Under the pieces are notes generated by a model that searched no databases, was not told where the DNA came from, and was given only the letters and a program-made list of their open reading frames with translations. Shown here piece by piece: positions 30,273-40,927 of a DNA stretch of 64,000 nucleotides. The stretch comes from Kazachstania africana CBS 2517 (Eukaryota; Ascomycota; Saccharomycetes; Saccharomycetales; Saccharomycetaceae). How positions within the stretch are numbered: the stretch's first letter is position 1; each line of letters opens with the position of its first letter. The DNA lies in assembly GCF_000304475.1 (NCBI RefSeq), contig NC_018943.1:1-64000 (forward strand). Direction: 5' to 3'. The position numbers were made by a program, and so were the translations under genes.

Positions 30273-31793
30273 ATGGCAGAGACTCAACACCTACAATTAC
30301 CCGATGTGTCCCCGACGGTTGCTAGCTTTGCTACTCCTTCTAAGAGGGGACATCGTCACAAAAGATCATTGGCGATATCTGGAGATTTTGAATTTTTGAA
30401 ACAGGCCCCATCGTCTGTACCGCCTCTGCCTACCTATGCTACATCGCCCAACACCTATCTAAAACCTGCTGTATTGGATCCATCCATGGTGAAGACCCCG
30501 CAACATCCTGGCAACCCCATTGGTACTACTCCAAGTCCTAGATTTTTTATTAGTGAGGAACCCAGATTTTCATCTCCAATTCAAGGCGTTCCTGACGCCA
30601 TTATTAATTTGGATGACGCATTGAAAACAAGGCCCAGATCGTTTAAGACACACAGAAGATCGGAGTCAGCACCAGCGGACCTAGAAATTACCCTAGACTT
30701 TCCTGCACAGATCAAAAGTAAATCTAATAAACCAAGTTTTACAATTGACGAAGAAGAAGATGTAAGTGATAATGAGGAACGACCAAGTGTCAAGCTGGCG
30801 GATGGATTATTATCGCCACTTCGGCCCTCTACTCCACTCTTTCCTGATTCCAAAATGGAACCAGGGAGTAAAAATACATCACCTCTGAAGGACCATGAAG
30901 GAACCAACAATAACGAAAAATTCAATTCATTGAAAATCATGAAGCAGAAGCAAAGGTATCGTTACTACACTAAGCAGCTGCCAGTATATGGCATCGACGC
31001 AGTTAGTGATAATACTGGTGTACAATCTCAACGGCTTAAAAATCAAGCTTCAACTTTATCACTGACATCTTCGATTTCAATAACACCGGCATCAAATTCA
31101 TATACCCCATCTAGACATCTTGTTACGCCCATGACTCCAGATTCATTTGTTGATCAACAAAAGCAACCAGAGTCAATAACCGGTACGTTAAGTAAAGACA
31201 GAAGCGCATCAAATCGTAGTATAAAATTCCAAGAAGCTATATCGAAGAGGACTTTGAGCCCTCAACGCAAAAATTTTCAACGACTCAGTAATACTAATAT
31301 TAATACTGTAAGGCGGAATAGTAGTACTGGTGTCTATTCTAAATTCAATTTCAAAAGTAAAGAGTATGACATGCCATATAATGATGTTGAAACGGAGTCA
31401 AAATTAACATTAGTAAGTAAGAGTGATGAAGCTTCAATATCCACAGATCTCAATCTAGTGGAGAATGAAGTATGCGGCAAGAAAAATGAGTTATCCAAGG
31501 AATTACTATTAGGTGAGCCCGGTGATACTGTAGACTTATCCAGTTTCAGCATGGCCAAACTCAATTCTGCCAAGCCAAGTAAGACTAATTTGAAGCCTTC
31601 TATATCCAATGATAAAAACAATGTGAAATTGCAGAAGAAGGATGATCTAGATGATATCGCTGGCGGTAAAGATAAAGCATCGGAGGTCAAGGCTGATAGT
31701 GCACCAACTTTCGGGATCAAAAGTAAGAGTAAGAAAAAGAGGAAGTCAAGGTTAAGCATTTTTATAAACTTATTTACAAAGGACAAGAAATGA
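30273..31793 (+). CDS. LRE1: Lre1, cell-wall and stress regulator linked to Cbk1
   Basis: Lre1 and its S. cerevisiae paralogue Hlr1 act in cell-wall maintenance and stress resistance, and Lre1 inhibits the Cbk1 kinase. The 506-residue product (S. cerevisiae 583) is Ser/Pro/Lys-rich and mostly disordered. Recognisable points are the N-terminal GHRHKRSLAISGDF block, the KTHRRSESAP phospho-type motif near residue 127, and the short basic C terminus KKKRKSRLSIFINLF. It is assigned to LRE1 rather than HLR1 because its neighbours match chromosome III. The preceding 30 kb-side gap (29802-30272) shows no other gene. Confidence 0.88.
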   Translation: MAETQHLQLPDVSPTVASFATPSKRGHRHKRSLAISGDFEFLKQAPSSVPPLPTYATSPNTYLKPAVLDPSMVKTPQHPGNPIGTTPSPRFFISEEPRFSSPIQGVPDAIINLDDALKTRPRSFKTHRRSESAPADLEITLDFPAQIKSKSNKPSFTIDEEEDVSDNEERPSVKLADGLLSPLRPSTPLFPDSKMEPGSKNTSPLKDHEGTNNNEKFNSLKIMKQKQRYRYYTKQLPVYGIDAVSDNTGVQSQRLKNQASTLSLTSSISITPASNSYTPSRHLVTPMTPDSFVDQQKQPESITGTLSKDRSASNRSIKFQEAISKRTLSPQRKNFQRLSNTNINTVRRNSSTGVYSKFNFKSKEYDMPYNDVETESKLTLVSKSDEASISTDLNLVENEVCGKKNELSKELLLGEPGDTVDLSSFSMAKLNSAKPSKTNLKPSISNDKNNVKLQKKDDLDDIAGGKDKASEVKADSAPTFGIKSKSKKKRKSRLSIFINLFTKDKK

Positions 31794-31898
31794 TCAAGAA
31801 CATGATATATCTTGAGGATAGGACTGAAAAATAAAACTAATATGAACCATAATCAATTAAAAAGACATGAAATTTTTTTGTATTATTATATATAAAGA

Positions 31899-32759
31899 TT
31901 ATTTTGATGGATTTGGAAATCCACACTCTAATAGTAATTTATCAAGTAAGTCAGGATTTGAAGTCAGATCATCGTACATGTGCTTGAATTTTACTAGGAC
32001 TAACCCTGCATAAGCGATTGAATTAAAACCTATATCAATAGACTTTGCTTTAATTGATGAACGTGGGATAAGACACATCCAATTTTTAGTCATTATGAAG
32101 TTGTAAGATAGAGGAGTACTGCTATGGTAATTCTGAGTCATAGTAAGTAAGGAGGAATAACACTCGTGAAGAGTATTAGCATGCGGATTCCCTGACAAGG
32201 GTAAAGTAAAGTGAGCAAATGAAACGTTCGAATCACTTATTGCACCCTTGGGTAATTTGTCTTGGAACGGTGTGAAGTCTTCAGGTAATTGAATTAGCTG
32301 TAAATGCTTATGTTTTTGAGAAGATCCTGAACTTGGACCGGAATTATATATTACCATGTACTTATGAGTCTCATTCATTAGAGTGATAAGATTGTATGCA
32401 GTAAGTAAATCAGAGGGTGTTAGTTTTGACGTTTGATCTTTAAAGCTGTTAGTCGTTAATAAACAGTGATTTTCCATTATAGGAAATTTATTTAAAACGA
32501 GCTTAAACTCATTAGTTCCATCTAAGTCTTTCAAGATTGTCAATTCAGGTTCATCTCTAGCGAGTGGATCGTCGTCCTTTGGTGTATCACCAAACTCGGG
32601 TTTCACTGCGAAATTTGGTTTTAAGATTATCCAATAGTTCATATTTGTTTTCGAATCATAACATATTGACGATGGAGTTTCAGTGTATATCAAATCTCGA
32701 GAAGAAATGGCTGCATGAAATTTGTCATGAGCCAATTGAGATACATTAGTTGGAATCAT
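31899..32759 (-). CDS. APA1: diadenosine tetraphosphate phosphorylase
   Basis: Cleaves Ap4A with phosphate to ADP and ATP. The 286-residue product is shorter than S. cerevisiae Apa1 (321), with deletions in loops but no loss of the core. The GalT/HIT-like motif HKHLQ is at residues 150-154, preceded by the conserved YNSGPSSGSS. Other blocks are ELTILKDLDGTNEFKLVLNKFP near residue 72 and VSFAHFTLPL near residue 180. S. cerevisiae has a second copy, APA2, on chromosome IV; this copy is APA1 by position. Confidence 0.93.
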   Translation of the reverse strand: MIPTNVSQLAHDKFHAAISSRDLIYTETPSSICYDSKTNMNYWIILKPNFAVKPEFGDTPKDDDPLARDEPELTILKDLDGTNEFKLVLNKFPIMENHCLLTTNSFKDQTSKLTPSDLLTAYNLITLMNETHKYMVIYNSGPSSGSSQKHKHLQLIQLPEDFTPFQDKLPKGAISDSNVSFAHFTLPLSGNPHANTLHECYSSLLTMTQNYHSSTPLSYNFIMTKNWMCLIPRSSIKAKSIDIGFNSIAYAGLVLVKFKHMYDDLTSNPDLLDKLLLECGFPNPSK

Positions 32760-33876
32760 GGCAAACTGTATTTCTTTCTGTACTTTTGAGTCTCCTTTCC
32801 TTCAATGTTCTTTCCAAGAAATTAGAACACGCGTGCCTTGAAATTATATAATCTGGATGCGTCTAACTTTTATGATCTTCAATAATTTTCAAAGATGACA
32901 CATTTTCTGGAGCGCGTAATCGTGTTAAAAAACCAACCCTTCTCCTTGATGTAATAGGAAATCAATTAAACAAAAAAGGAAATGAGCAGAAGCAAAAAAA
33001 AATTATAATGCAATACCAAAGCGTGGTAAACTAGGATTAGTTGATTCAAAAAACCATGTGAGTCGTAGTTGGAACCTCTGAAAACGGTAGCGTAGATTAT
33101 CTACAATCCCTTACTTACTCCTCAAGAAAAGAGGCATCCCTCAGACGGAGGAGAGTAAACCGCTTGTGTCAATATCCCTATCTTCCCGACCCTCCGATGC
33201 ATTCAAATTGTGGAGTTAACACCCCCACCTAATGATTGACGGCAATTGGCAGCCCTCGCGGTCGCAATAGCAACGATAGTTAAACAAAAATCACGCCAAT
33301 AATATAGCGAGTTATTTATAAATTTCTCGGACTATCAGTTTATGAAAGGAGGAAGGGACTGTGCGGCAAATGACATCAACGCTATCCGAGAGGCAAAAAT
33401 AAGCTATTCTCTGGATGCTTCTTTGCCGTTCTAGATCTTATGCCAGGGAGTTTATGCTCCAGATTGGGAAATGTAATAGCGTTCATCATACTAATAAAAG
33501 ACCGAACTGGGTAATTGGCTCCCAGATAGCCTAGACAATGAAGTGGTAGTAGTAGTAGGCTCAGTATTAAATTGAATAAGGTCTATACCCTTGTAGATTT
33601 AAAGAGGGATGAGATGGCACATAATCCCGCTCGAGGGGAAAAAAGATGTGTATTCCTGCAACTAAATTTAGTGATGACAGGGTTAAATTGGTCCGAAAAC
33701 TTAATGACATCAGTTGTTTATTAGTAATCCTTTTTTAATTTCCGTTTATATGGTTCCATTTCATATATAAACAACCCAAAGTTGGTCTCAGTTGAAAATC
33801 TTTACCATCTTTGTATTTTTAACGCTTACATATCAAGAACTTACTTCTCTAAATAAGTTAAAAAGTACTAGAAACC
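32760..33876. other. intergenic region where YCL049C would lie
   Basis: About 1.1 kb without a supported frame. In S. cerevisiae an uncharacterised gene (YCL049C) sits here; no equivalent was found on either strand. Scattered C4/G4 tracts are present, including AGGGG near 33634, but no clear element was assigned. Confidence 0.45.
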
Positions 33877-34206
33877 ATGCAAGCTAAAACTATTTTCGCC
33901 GCTATTGCTTTAACCTTCTTTTCTGTTCAAGCACAGAACGTCAGTAACACAACTGCAACATCTTCTGCTATAGTATCTATTCCAGAATCGTCTGAAGTTA
34001 GTACAGTTGGTGTACCAGCAGTAACTTCAGGGAACGCAACAACAATAAGCACATCCCCACAGGTAACAGCTACTATTCCTAGTGGAAATGGCAGTACAAA
34101 TGGTACTTTCACTACCAAGGTGTCTACTGGCGGTGCCGTAGCAAGGACCATGGGTGCTGGTGTTTTCGGTGCTGCTATTGCCGCTGGTTTAGCCTTAGTG
34201 TTATAA
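33877..34206 (+). CDS. small GPI-type cell-wall protein, YCL048W-A-like
   Basis: A 109-residue protein with an N-terminal signal peptide ending near residue 19, a Ser/Thr/Val-rich middle with several potential N-glycosylation sites, and a C-terminal hydrophobic tail (about 93-109) preceded by small residues, the layout of a GPI-anchored wall protein. S. cerevisiae has the short protein YCL048W-A at the same place, directly left of SPS22. Its TATA-like AT-rich upstream DNA and strong codon bias suggest good expression. The exact function is unknown. Confidence 0.8.
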   Translation: MQAKTIFAAIALTFFSVQAQNVSNTTATSSAIVSIPESSEVSTVGVPAVTSGNATTISTSPQVTATIPSGNGSTNGTFTTKVSTGGAVARTMGAGVFGAAIAAGLALVL

Positions 34207-34780
34207 GGTGATTTATTTATTTAAAAGTCTGTGACCTTTCAAGAGCATTCAAAAATACTGTTTTTTAAATATTGTTCTATTACTTTCCCCCATTGTGTTC
34301 TTTACCAGTAATATTTCTTTTTTTGTTATATTGGTTAATTTGCTAATATAGGTTCGACTATGATTAGTTGATCGTTGATTATATATTTTAATATAATATT
34401 TCTAATTTTTTTTAATAATGAATTTTTTATATTCTTCATATCTCTACTATTCAGGGTATCATACATTCTGGAATTTTGTTACTACGTTACCAAGTAAAAG
34501 CCACATATGCTCTGCGCAAGGGATGTTAAGATAAACAGCGACATCCCTCAGAAATACTTTTCTGTATATTAAAAGGTTGCGTGTTACATCAATTGAGCTA
34601 ATGTCGGATGTTTCCTGACCCGTGCAACGAACTTAGAGCATTGCCTTATTTGGAGCGTTTTCCCAGTAAGTGTGGCATCATCACTTTATTTTCTTTTTCA
34701 GTGTCAAAAATTCCTTTTTGACGGGTAACAAGCTAGCTCGACGCTAATAATAGCCAATTTCAATCAAAGACTGTCGTTGC

Positions 34781-34789
34781 GTCACAAAA
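34781..34789 (+). promoter_or_regulatory. mid-sporulation element (Ndt80-type) upstream of SPS22
   Basis: GTCACAAAA matches the MSE consensus gNCRCAAAA exactly, 107-115 bp upstream of the SPS22 start. Ndt80 induces spore-wall genes at mid-meiosis through this element, which fits the known expression of SPS22. The rest of the 34207-34895 gap shows nothing else notable. Confidence 0.65.
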
Positions 34790-34895
34790 TTGGTACCGGC
34801 ATTGATATAAATACGATTGTATAAAAGCCATATAGCTAGTCTAGTGGTATTTTTCATTACTATATACAAAAGGTGAGCAAAGACAGTCTTAAATA

Positions 34896-36239
34896 ATGAA
34901 ACTTTTACATATTTTATTCATATTAGGAACTACTTCAGCAAGCTTTTTTAGCTTCAATAAACAGAACAAAAACGACGTAGTGCCACAGCATCCTTTACCA
35001 CATACAGTCAAGATAGAGCGTAACAACAGTTCTTTCAGCGTTTTGGGGAAACGTGAAGCAAAGAAATTTAATGAGTTCTGTTTTAAAGACAACCACATCA
35101 TCGATTCGTCAAATGATATATATCAATTAAACTTGCATTGTTCCAAAAAGATTATTGGTAATGTGGTGGTCTCGGCACAATTTTCTGAAAATGTTATAGA
35201 TTTGCAAGACATTGAAAGAATTAACGGTGACTTGATTATTGAGAATAACGTTCATATTACAAGAATCAATGCAAATTCATTGAAATTTGTCACAGGTAAC
35301 GTTCTGTTTAATAGTCTAACTTCATTAATTACTATCGACCTACCCATTATTGAGGACTGCAATTCGATTGATTGGAAAGTTTTACCAATCTTAAATAATG
35401 CAAACTTCAACAATAAAGTCATGGTACATCAAAATATTATTATCTCAGACACGTCAATCTCTAATATTGAAGGTTTTGATAAGATTAAGGAAATTTCAAT
35501 CTTCAATATCAATAATAACAGATTTTTAGAGACAGTTAAGACCAATCTTAAATTTGTCACCACTCAATTCAGTGTTCACGCAAATGCAAAGGATATAGAA
35601 TTAGACATGCCCATGTTACAAGAAGTTCAAAACGCCACCATTAGAGACACATCATATGTTTCCTTACCAAATCTAGAGGTAGTGCACACATCTTTAGAAT
35701 TTATAGAGAATGATTTCTCTACACTTGAAGTTCCAAGTCTGAAATTTGTTGGAGGTACTTTAAGTATAATGGAAAATAAAAATTTGAAGGACTTAAATTT
35801 CAATAACATTACTGAAATAGAAGGCGGATTAATGATCTCACATAATAAGAAGTTGAATGTCATTGATTCGTTCCAGAACTTGAAGATGATAGGTGGAGCC
35901 ATTCATTTTGAAGGGGAATTTAATGACGCAAAATTCAATAACTTGAAACTTGTGAAAGGAAGTGTCTTCATCAAATCAAACTCGAACGAATTGGACTGCA
36001 ATAAATGGATAGTCCCATTGAATGGTCGTTCCATTATTAGAGGAGGAAAAGTAAAATGTATCTCTCTGAAGAAGCAATCTTTGATTAGTGTAGATGAAGA
36101 CGGTAACGTTGTCGAGAATATAGAAGGTGGCAATGATTTAGACGGTCACAAGAAGACAAATGATACTGCATCTTTAACCTTACCATTGTCATTAATAATA
36201 TCGATTGCAATAGTCATAGTTAATGCGCTTATATTATAA
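34896..36239 (+). CDS. SPS22: Ecm33/Sps2-family GPI protein, spore wall
   Basis: Sps22 and Sps2 are redundant proteins needed for the beta-glucan layer of the spore wall; the family also includes Ecm33 and Pst1. The 447-residue product (S. cerevisiae 463) has a signal peptide (about 1-17), receptor-L-like leucine-rich repeats across residues 65-390 with the recurring pattern I-x-G-x-L-x-I, and a C-terminal hydrophobic GPI-signal tail (about 427-447). It is on the same strand and next to the same small gene as in S. cerevisiae. S. cerevisiae keeps the paralogue SPS2 on chromosome IV. Confidence 0.9.
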   Translation: MKLLHILFILGTTSASFFSFNKQNKNDVVPQHPLPHTVKIERNNSSFSVLGKREAKKFNEFCFKDNHIIDSSNDIYQLNLHCSKKIIGNVVVSAQFSENVIDLQDIERINGDLIIENNVHITRINANSLKFVTGNVLFNSLTSLITIDLPIIEDCNSIDWKVLPILNNANFNNKVMVHQNIIISDTSISNIEGFDKIKEISIFNINNNRFLETVKTNLKFVTTQFSVHANAKDIELDMPMLQEVQNATIRDTSYVSLPNLEVVHTSLEFIENDFSTLEVPSLKFVGGTLSIMENKNLKDLNFNNITEIEGGLMISHNKKLNVIDSFQNLKMIGGAIHFEGEFNDAKFNNLKLVKGSVFIKSNSNELDCNKWIVPLNGRSIIRGGKVKCISLKKQSLISVDEDGNVVENIEGGNDLDGHKKTNDTASLTLPLSLIISIAIVIVNALIL

Positions 36240-36318
36240 TAAAAATAAATAAACGAATTACATAACAAGATATCGTTCTTATTCGTTATCTGATAAGTAG
36301 ACTTAAAATAATCGTCCA

Positions 36319-37131
36319 TCACAAAAAGATTGATTTACCATTAGTGTCACTTTCGTTTACTAGATACTGTAATATTGGTTCGGGAACTTCATTTAACAGA
36401 TTCCTCTTACCATCACTAAACTGTTTTCTAACGATCGAAGAAGAAATGTAGGAATATTTGTTATCATTCAGCACACTATGAATTTTGGACCCCCAATTTC
36501 TTGGGATTGCGGGCTCGTATCTTCCTTCAGTTATATCACTTGAATAATTGATCTGTTTTTTAATATCATTATTATCATCATCTCTAGTTAGGCAGAAAAA
36601 TTCAGCATGTTGCATAAACTCTTGCAGAGCTACAGATAAAGGTGTGGGCACATAGTATTTTGCATCCATTATTCTTATTATTGTGTCAAAGCCGACTAAA
36701 TATGCAATTCTGCAATTCTTGAATGCAGTGAAGAATAGTTCCTTCACATCTTTGTCTTTGTCAACAAACTTTCCATGTGAAGTTATCCCAACAGAAACGT
36801 TAACGTCTTCTAAGGTTTTTCTAATGAAATTAGCCAGTATGCACATCATATCCATTCGTTCGGGAAACATGGCAGGCTTAGGGGCTTTATCAGCATTTTT
36901 TATGGCCAATAGTAACAATACGTGGAATCTTGTGTCTTGTGGGAGAATGTCTCTGTAATAATCGACCGCCTTGTTTATAAGTGTGTAATGGCCCCAGTGG
37001 GCGGGATTAAAAGATGAGTCAAGTACTAGTAGAACTTCATTTTCGGTGTTATTAATATTTATAGGACCATCGATAATTTGGAATGTCTTTGAATTCTTAA
37101 CAAAGTATTGAAGGATATGCTTATTTGACAT
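36319..37131 (-). CDS. POF1: Pof1, nucleotidyltransferase-like (NMNAT family)
   Basis: Pof1 belongs to the nicotinamide-mononucleotide adenylyltransferase fold and is linked to NAD synthesis and filamentation in S. cerevisiae. The ATG at 37131 gives 270 residues (S. cerevisiae 258); the frame is open a little further upstream but without an ATG. The nucleotidyltransferase motif HWGH is at residues 45-48, preceded by VLDSSFNPA, and the second motif ISSSIVRKQF lies near the C terminus. Also conserved are YLVGFDTIIRI and PRNWGSKIH. It is convergent with SPS22. Confidence 0.92.
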   Translation of the reverse strand: MSNKHILQYFVKNSKTFQIIDGPININNTENEVLLVLDSSFNPAHWGHYTLINKAVDYYRDILPQDTRFHVLLLLAIKNADKAPKPAMFPERMDMMCILANFIRKTLEDVNVSVGITSHGKFVDKDKDVKELFFTAFKNCRIAYLVGFDTIIRIMDAKYYVPTPLSVALQEFMQHAEFFCLTRDDDNNDIKKQINYSSDITEGRYEPAIPRNWGSKIHSVLNDNKYSYISSSIVRKQFSDGKRNLLNEVPEPILQYLVNESDTNGKSIFL

Positions 37132-37236
37132 CACTGCTTTTCTATCAAAAATCCTGTCCAAACACTTTTCGAGAGTTCTCGCTAATTTCTGAAAAATAAT
37201 TTACTATATACGTTATATCTGTTATTTACGAAAAAC

Positions 37237-39555
37237 TTATTCTCTAACCAGCCAGATGCTCTTCAGTTTCTTGCTTGCGACACTAGGGCGTAAGAAATAA
37301 CATATTATCACCATCGCTATGATTGTGCCTATAAGCTTACCTTTTTCGAAACTAGGACTCATAAAATCGAATGGTCCGGATGGCGTAATTCTGGTGCAAA
37401 ATATATCATGACCGATCTGACAAACTATAGAAGTAGACTCTAGGTTTGTTGGGACAGATATCATTTTTGATTTGGTATTCGTTATTAAATCTCTATAATG
37501 TGTAATGACAAAATGGTCATTAATTCGTACGGTTGGAATATATTGGCTGGCCATAAATTCCTTCTTGTCGTCAGCAGTCATTTCACTTTCATTCTTACGT
37601 CTGGCGTTCAATACAACCTTCGGAATATATGTAATTTGTCCGTTTTGTAGTTCAACAATAAGAGATCTGGTCGTGATATCGTACTTAGTGTTGGAAAGTA
37701 TCATATGCTTAATAACTTCTGGGAAAATATAAGACTTTGTGAGTATTTCGGGCTTGTTAAATATCCCATTGATAGGATTATAAGAAGCAGACGCGTCCGA
37801 CTTCCTTTCATTTGGTTCTAATGACTCATATAACTCAACAACAGTTAATTTTTGTTCAGGAACTGGCTTAACACTGAAATAAGAATAAATGAACCAATGC
37901 TCTCCAAATAATATGTTTATTGGTAAATCAAAATCCACCCCATCCTTTTCGTGCTTATGTTTTTGGGTATAAAGTAGTTCACCAGTAATGGTATCAATCA
38001 AATTTACGACCATGTCCCCAGTATCCTCATTTATCACTACATAACTTGCCAAATTTGGATAGAAATATTTGTAAAGCACCTCTCTGCTACCTAAGATTGT
38101 ACCTAGACTTCCGACTTGAGGTTCTGAGTTTCGTGCAGCAAATGCCACAATACGTTCATTGCTTTTTAACGTAATTTTCCAAGTCTTTTGGGGAGTTATT
38201 TTAGACGCTTCGCCAAGTTCGTTATTTTTGCCAATCGTATGACCAGAAATTGCCTTTTCATCATGATCAGTGATATAAATATCAGCGTTAGGTAACTTCT
38301 GTTCAACGGAACCGAACGAAACAATCTCTTTTTCTGAGCCATCTGCAAATTCTAGATAAAAATAGTCGGAATCATCCAATCTATGGGCTGCTGCAATTTC
38401 CCTCCTTGTAATAAGAGACCCTTTGCTGTTCAAAGTTGGAGACAATAATTCACTAGTACTTTCGTAAATTTCGAAATCACCCATTTTAGAAATTATAAGC
38501 AGTTTATTAGTTTTTCCAATTAACTCAACAGACAAGATATCTTGTAAATTTGAATCAATGGACCACGCTGTTTGCCCTCTATTATCCAAGTCAATTGCGT
38601 TTATCTTTGAATTTCGTGTCGCAACAATGAGTAATTTGCTTAAACCAAAATTCAGATTCTGGGTTCTTGCTAATTCTATTTTTTCTGAATCATCATTTTT
38701 CCTTATATTGAAAACTTCCATTAGTGCCTTTCCAGGATTGTACTTGTTTCTTCTCAATAGATCTCTTAATCTATTCCAGTCGGTTGTAACCCTAAACATG
38801 TATGCATCTAAGACATTGTCCATTGTTTCCTCAACTGACATCTCCCTCTCTATCTCATCCATAGAATGGTCCTTTATATCTATAATCACATAGTCTACTA
38901 CATCAGCTAGTGATTCATCTCTTTCCCACTCCGGTTCTTGGGTATCAGAAATATTGAACTTGATTTCATAATAAGAATATCTGAGGCCCGTAAGAGCTAT
39001 CGATAATTTTAAAGAGTTCACGTTATCTGTTTCCAAAAAGACTACTTCTTGAAAGCCCTCCGGTAGAGGCATTTGGAAGAGAGGAAGCTTTGTTTTGACG
39101 TCTAAAATACCTAATGTATTCCCTTCGATCTTGACATTTTCATTCTGTTGCACGCAGTTGCATGAAGAAATAAACACCTCTTCTAATCTGCTTGTGGTTA
39201 CTGGAAATCCCAAGTTTAAATCAAAAGTTTCGAACTCATTCTTCTCAGTCCTCACAACAAAGGCTTCTTTATCAGAAGATCTCATTACATCTAAAATCTT
39301 GTAAGGAAGAACGAATCTAGACATAATATTTCCATCCTGTGAGTTAACGTATGATACCAGCGTCTCTTCCTCGTCATTAAAATCAGAAAATACAATTAGC
39401 TTTGAAGTATCATTGTTGGATATAATACACTTATATTTTCCTATATTTTGTAATTGCCAATCAACTTTATAAGCTTCGTCCGAGAACACAGCATTGGTGA
39501 GCACGAACTGAGAGACAAGCCCAAATACCAGTGTGGCAATTGGATGCAACAACAT
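37237..39555 (-). CDS. EMC1: ER membrane protein complex subunit 1
   Basis: Emc1 is the large lumenal beta-propeller subunit of the ER membrane complex, which inserts tail-anchored and some multi-pass proteins. The ATG at 39555 gives 772 residues (S. cerevisiae 760), beginning with a signal peptide followed by AVFSDE as in S. cerevisiae. Upstream in-frame ATGs at 39597 and 39624 are alternatives that would lengthen the signal region. A single C-terminal membrane span lies near residues 744-758. The conserved C-terminal DUF1620 block includes ATRNSKINAID-like and YIPTVRINDHFVITHYRD regions. Confidence 0.93.
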   Translation of the reverse strand: MLLHPIATLVFGLVSQFVLTNAVFSDEAYKVDWQLQNIGKYKCIISNNDTSKLIVFSDFNDEEETLVSYVNSQDGNIMSRFVLPYKILDVMRSSDKEAFVVRTEKNEFETFDLNLGFPVTTSRLEEVFISSCNCVQQNENVKIEGNTLGILDVKTKLPLFQMPLPEGFQEVVFLETDNVNSLKLSIALTGLRYSYYEIKFNISDTQEPEWERDESLADVVDYVIIDIKDHSMDEIEREMSVEETMDNVLDAYMFRVTTDWNRLRDLLRRNKYNPGKALMEVFNIRKNDDSEKIELARTQNLNFGLSKLLIVATRNSKINAIDLDNRGQTAWSIDSNLQDILSVELIGKTNKLLIISKMGDFEIYESTSELLSPTLNSKGSLITRREIAAAHRLDDSDYFYLEFADGSEKEIVSFGSVEQKLPNADIYITDHDEKAISGHTIGKNNELGEASKITPQKTWKITLKSNERIVAFAARNSEPQVGSLGTILGSREVLYKYFYPNLASYVVINEDTGDMVVNLIDTITGELLYTQKHKHEKDGVDFDLPINILFGEHWFIYSYFSVKPVPEQKLTVVELYESLEPNERKSDASASYNPINGIFNKPEILTKSYIFPEVIKHMILSNTKYDITTRSLIVELQNGQITYIPKVVLNARRKNESEMTADDKKEFMASQYIPTVRINDHFVITHYRDLITNTKSKMISVPTNLESTSIVCQIGHDIFCTRITPSGPFDFMSPSFEKGKLIGTIIAMVIICYFLRPSVASKKLKSIWLVRE

Positions 39556-39700
39556 TAAAAAAATTGGCGTTTTTGGTTTACATTGAACGGATTGCATTAT
39601 CGAAATCTCTATACTTTGTATCATTTTCTCGATACAGTTATTGGAAAAAAATGATCGGGGTAACAATTTATATAACACAGATTATATATTTAGTCAGTAA

Positions 39701-40927
39701 TCATTCCTCATCATCTCTTGAATGACTCTGATCCTCTGTGGATTGTGCATCATTAGGGGTAATTACAGTAGGGATGAATTTGATACTTAATGAAGTGTCG
39801 AGTCCCAGGTTCATCCATGGGTCGTATAGTGACCATATCTCATTAAGGTCGATATCTTCGGAAGTTTTGACTTGTATGGGATCCAGAATGACATTTCTGG
39901 GGGGCACAAGTAAATTAGATGAGTGTTCGACTTTTTGTTTCCTTTTCTGTTCCATCATTGAAGATATAGATTTCGTGATGTCTTGTCTTAGGCCAGGCTC
40001 TTCCTCGGCATCATTGCTATTGTCTTGTTGTAAGGAGATTTCTTTTGACAAATCTGACATTATGACGTCCCTTGTTTGTTTATTTTTCTCAATGACCTTC
40101 TCTATTTCATCATTTGAATAGGAGATAATATTTAACAGCATATTTGTAGAATTATTGTCATCGTTGTTACGGATTTTTCTACTTTGTAAGAGTTCCATCA
40201 TGTGTAAGTAATACTCCATTCTCCCTAAATAGTCATTAAATGACATTGGCTCCAATTCTATTGGACCATACCACTTAATTATTGGGTTACTTGCCTCATT
40301 TTGTGCCCTAACTATGGCTACGCTTTGCTTTATTTCATTTACGTTGGGATTCACGCTAACACTGTCATCACCACCGGACCTCTTCACTTTAACTTGGATC
40401 TTCGTTGGATCTATACCTTCGTTATAATATTTTATAATGTCGTTGAAGAACTTTTTATCCCTAGCACATCTTGCTTCCTCGTACCATGGATCGTATTTGA
40501 GTAAGGAGAGTCTGCAAAGCTCTAATAGAGATTGTGATAAAATTACTGTACCACTGAACAAATAAATGAATTTTTTCGTCGTATCCCACCTACTTAACTT
40601 CTGCAATGGTTTAGATTCGATTGAAATTATCTTATCAGTCTTGGAAAATCTGTTCAATGTGGGTAATCTTGATATATTAGTCTTTATCACTTGATGTGCC
40701 CTGCGTAAGCTGTTGAATCGTTTGAAACAGCCAATTCCAACCACAGTCTGTATCGTTAGCAACGTCCAGAGACCTGTCCTGTTGTCTGATGCTGGTACTA
40801 ATGGTCCCCATAATTTCAAACCAAGACTTGGTCGTACGAAAAATTTCTCCATTTCACTTGCTGAACCGACATCATTATCATTGATCCCACTATTATTATT
40901 ATTACCTGAAGGAGTATACACTGCCAT
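39701..40927 (-). CDS. MGR1: Mgr1, adaptor of the mitochondrial i-AAA protease
   Basis: Mgr1 binds Yme1 with Mgr3 in the inner membrane and hands unfolded proteins to the protease. The 408-residue product (S. cerevisiae 417) contains the conserved block RPSLGLKLWGPLVPASDN (residues 32-49), two membrane spans (about 53-68 and 118-134), and a charged, Asp/Asn-rich C-terminal region with several short helices. It lies about 150 bp before EMC1 on the same strand, as in S. cerevisiae. Confidence 0.93.
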   Translation of the reverse strand: MAVYTPSGNNNNSGINDNDVGSASEMEKFFVRPSLGLKLWGPLVPASDNRTGLWTLLTIQTVVGIGCFKRFNSLRRAHQVIKTNISRLPTLNRFSKTDKIISIESKPLQKLSRWDTTKKFIYLFSGTVILSQSLLELCRLSLLKYDPWYEEARCARDKKFFNDIIKYYNEGIDPTKIQVKVKRSGGDDSVSVNPNVNEIKQSVAIVRAQNEASNPIIKWYGPIELEPMSFNDYLGRMEYYLHMMELLQSRKIRNNDDNNSTNMLLNIISYSNDEIEKVIEKNKQTRDVIMSDLSKEISLQQDNSNDAEEEPGLRQDITKSISSMMEQKRKQKVEHSSNLLVPPRNVILDPIQVKTSEDIDLNEIWSLYDPWMNLGLDTSLSIKFIPTVITPNDAQSTEDQSHSRDDEE

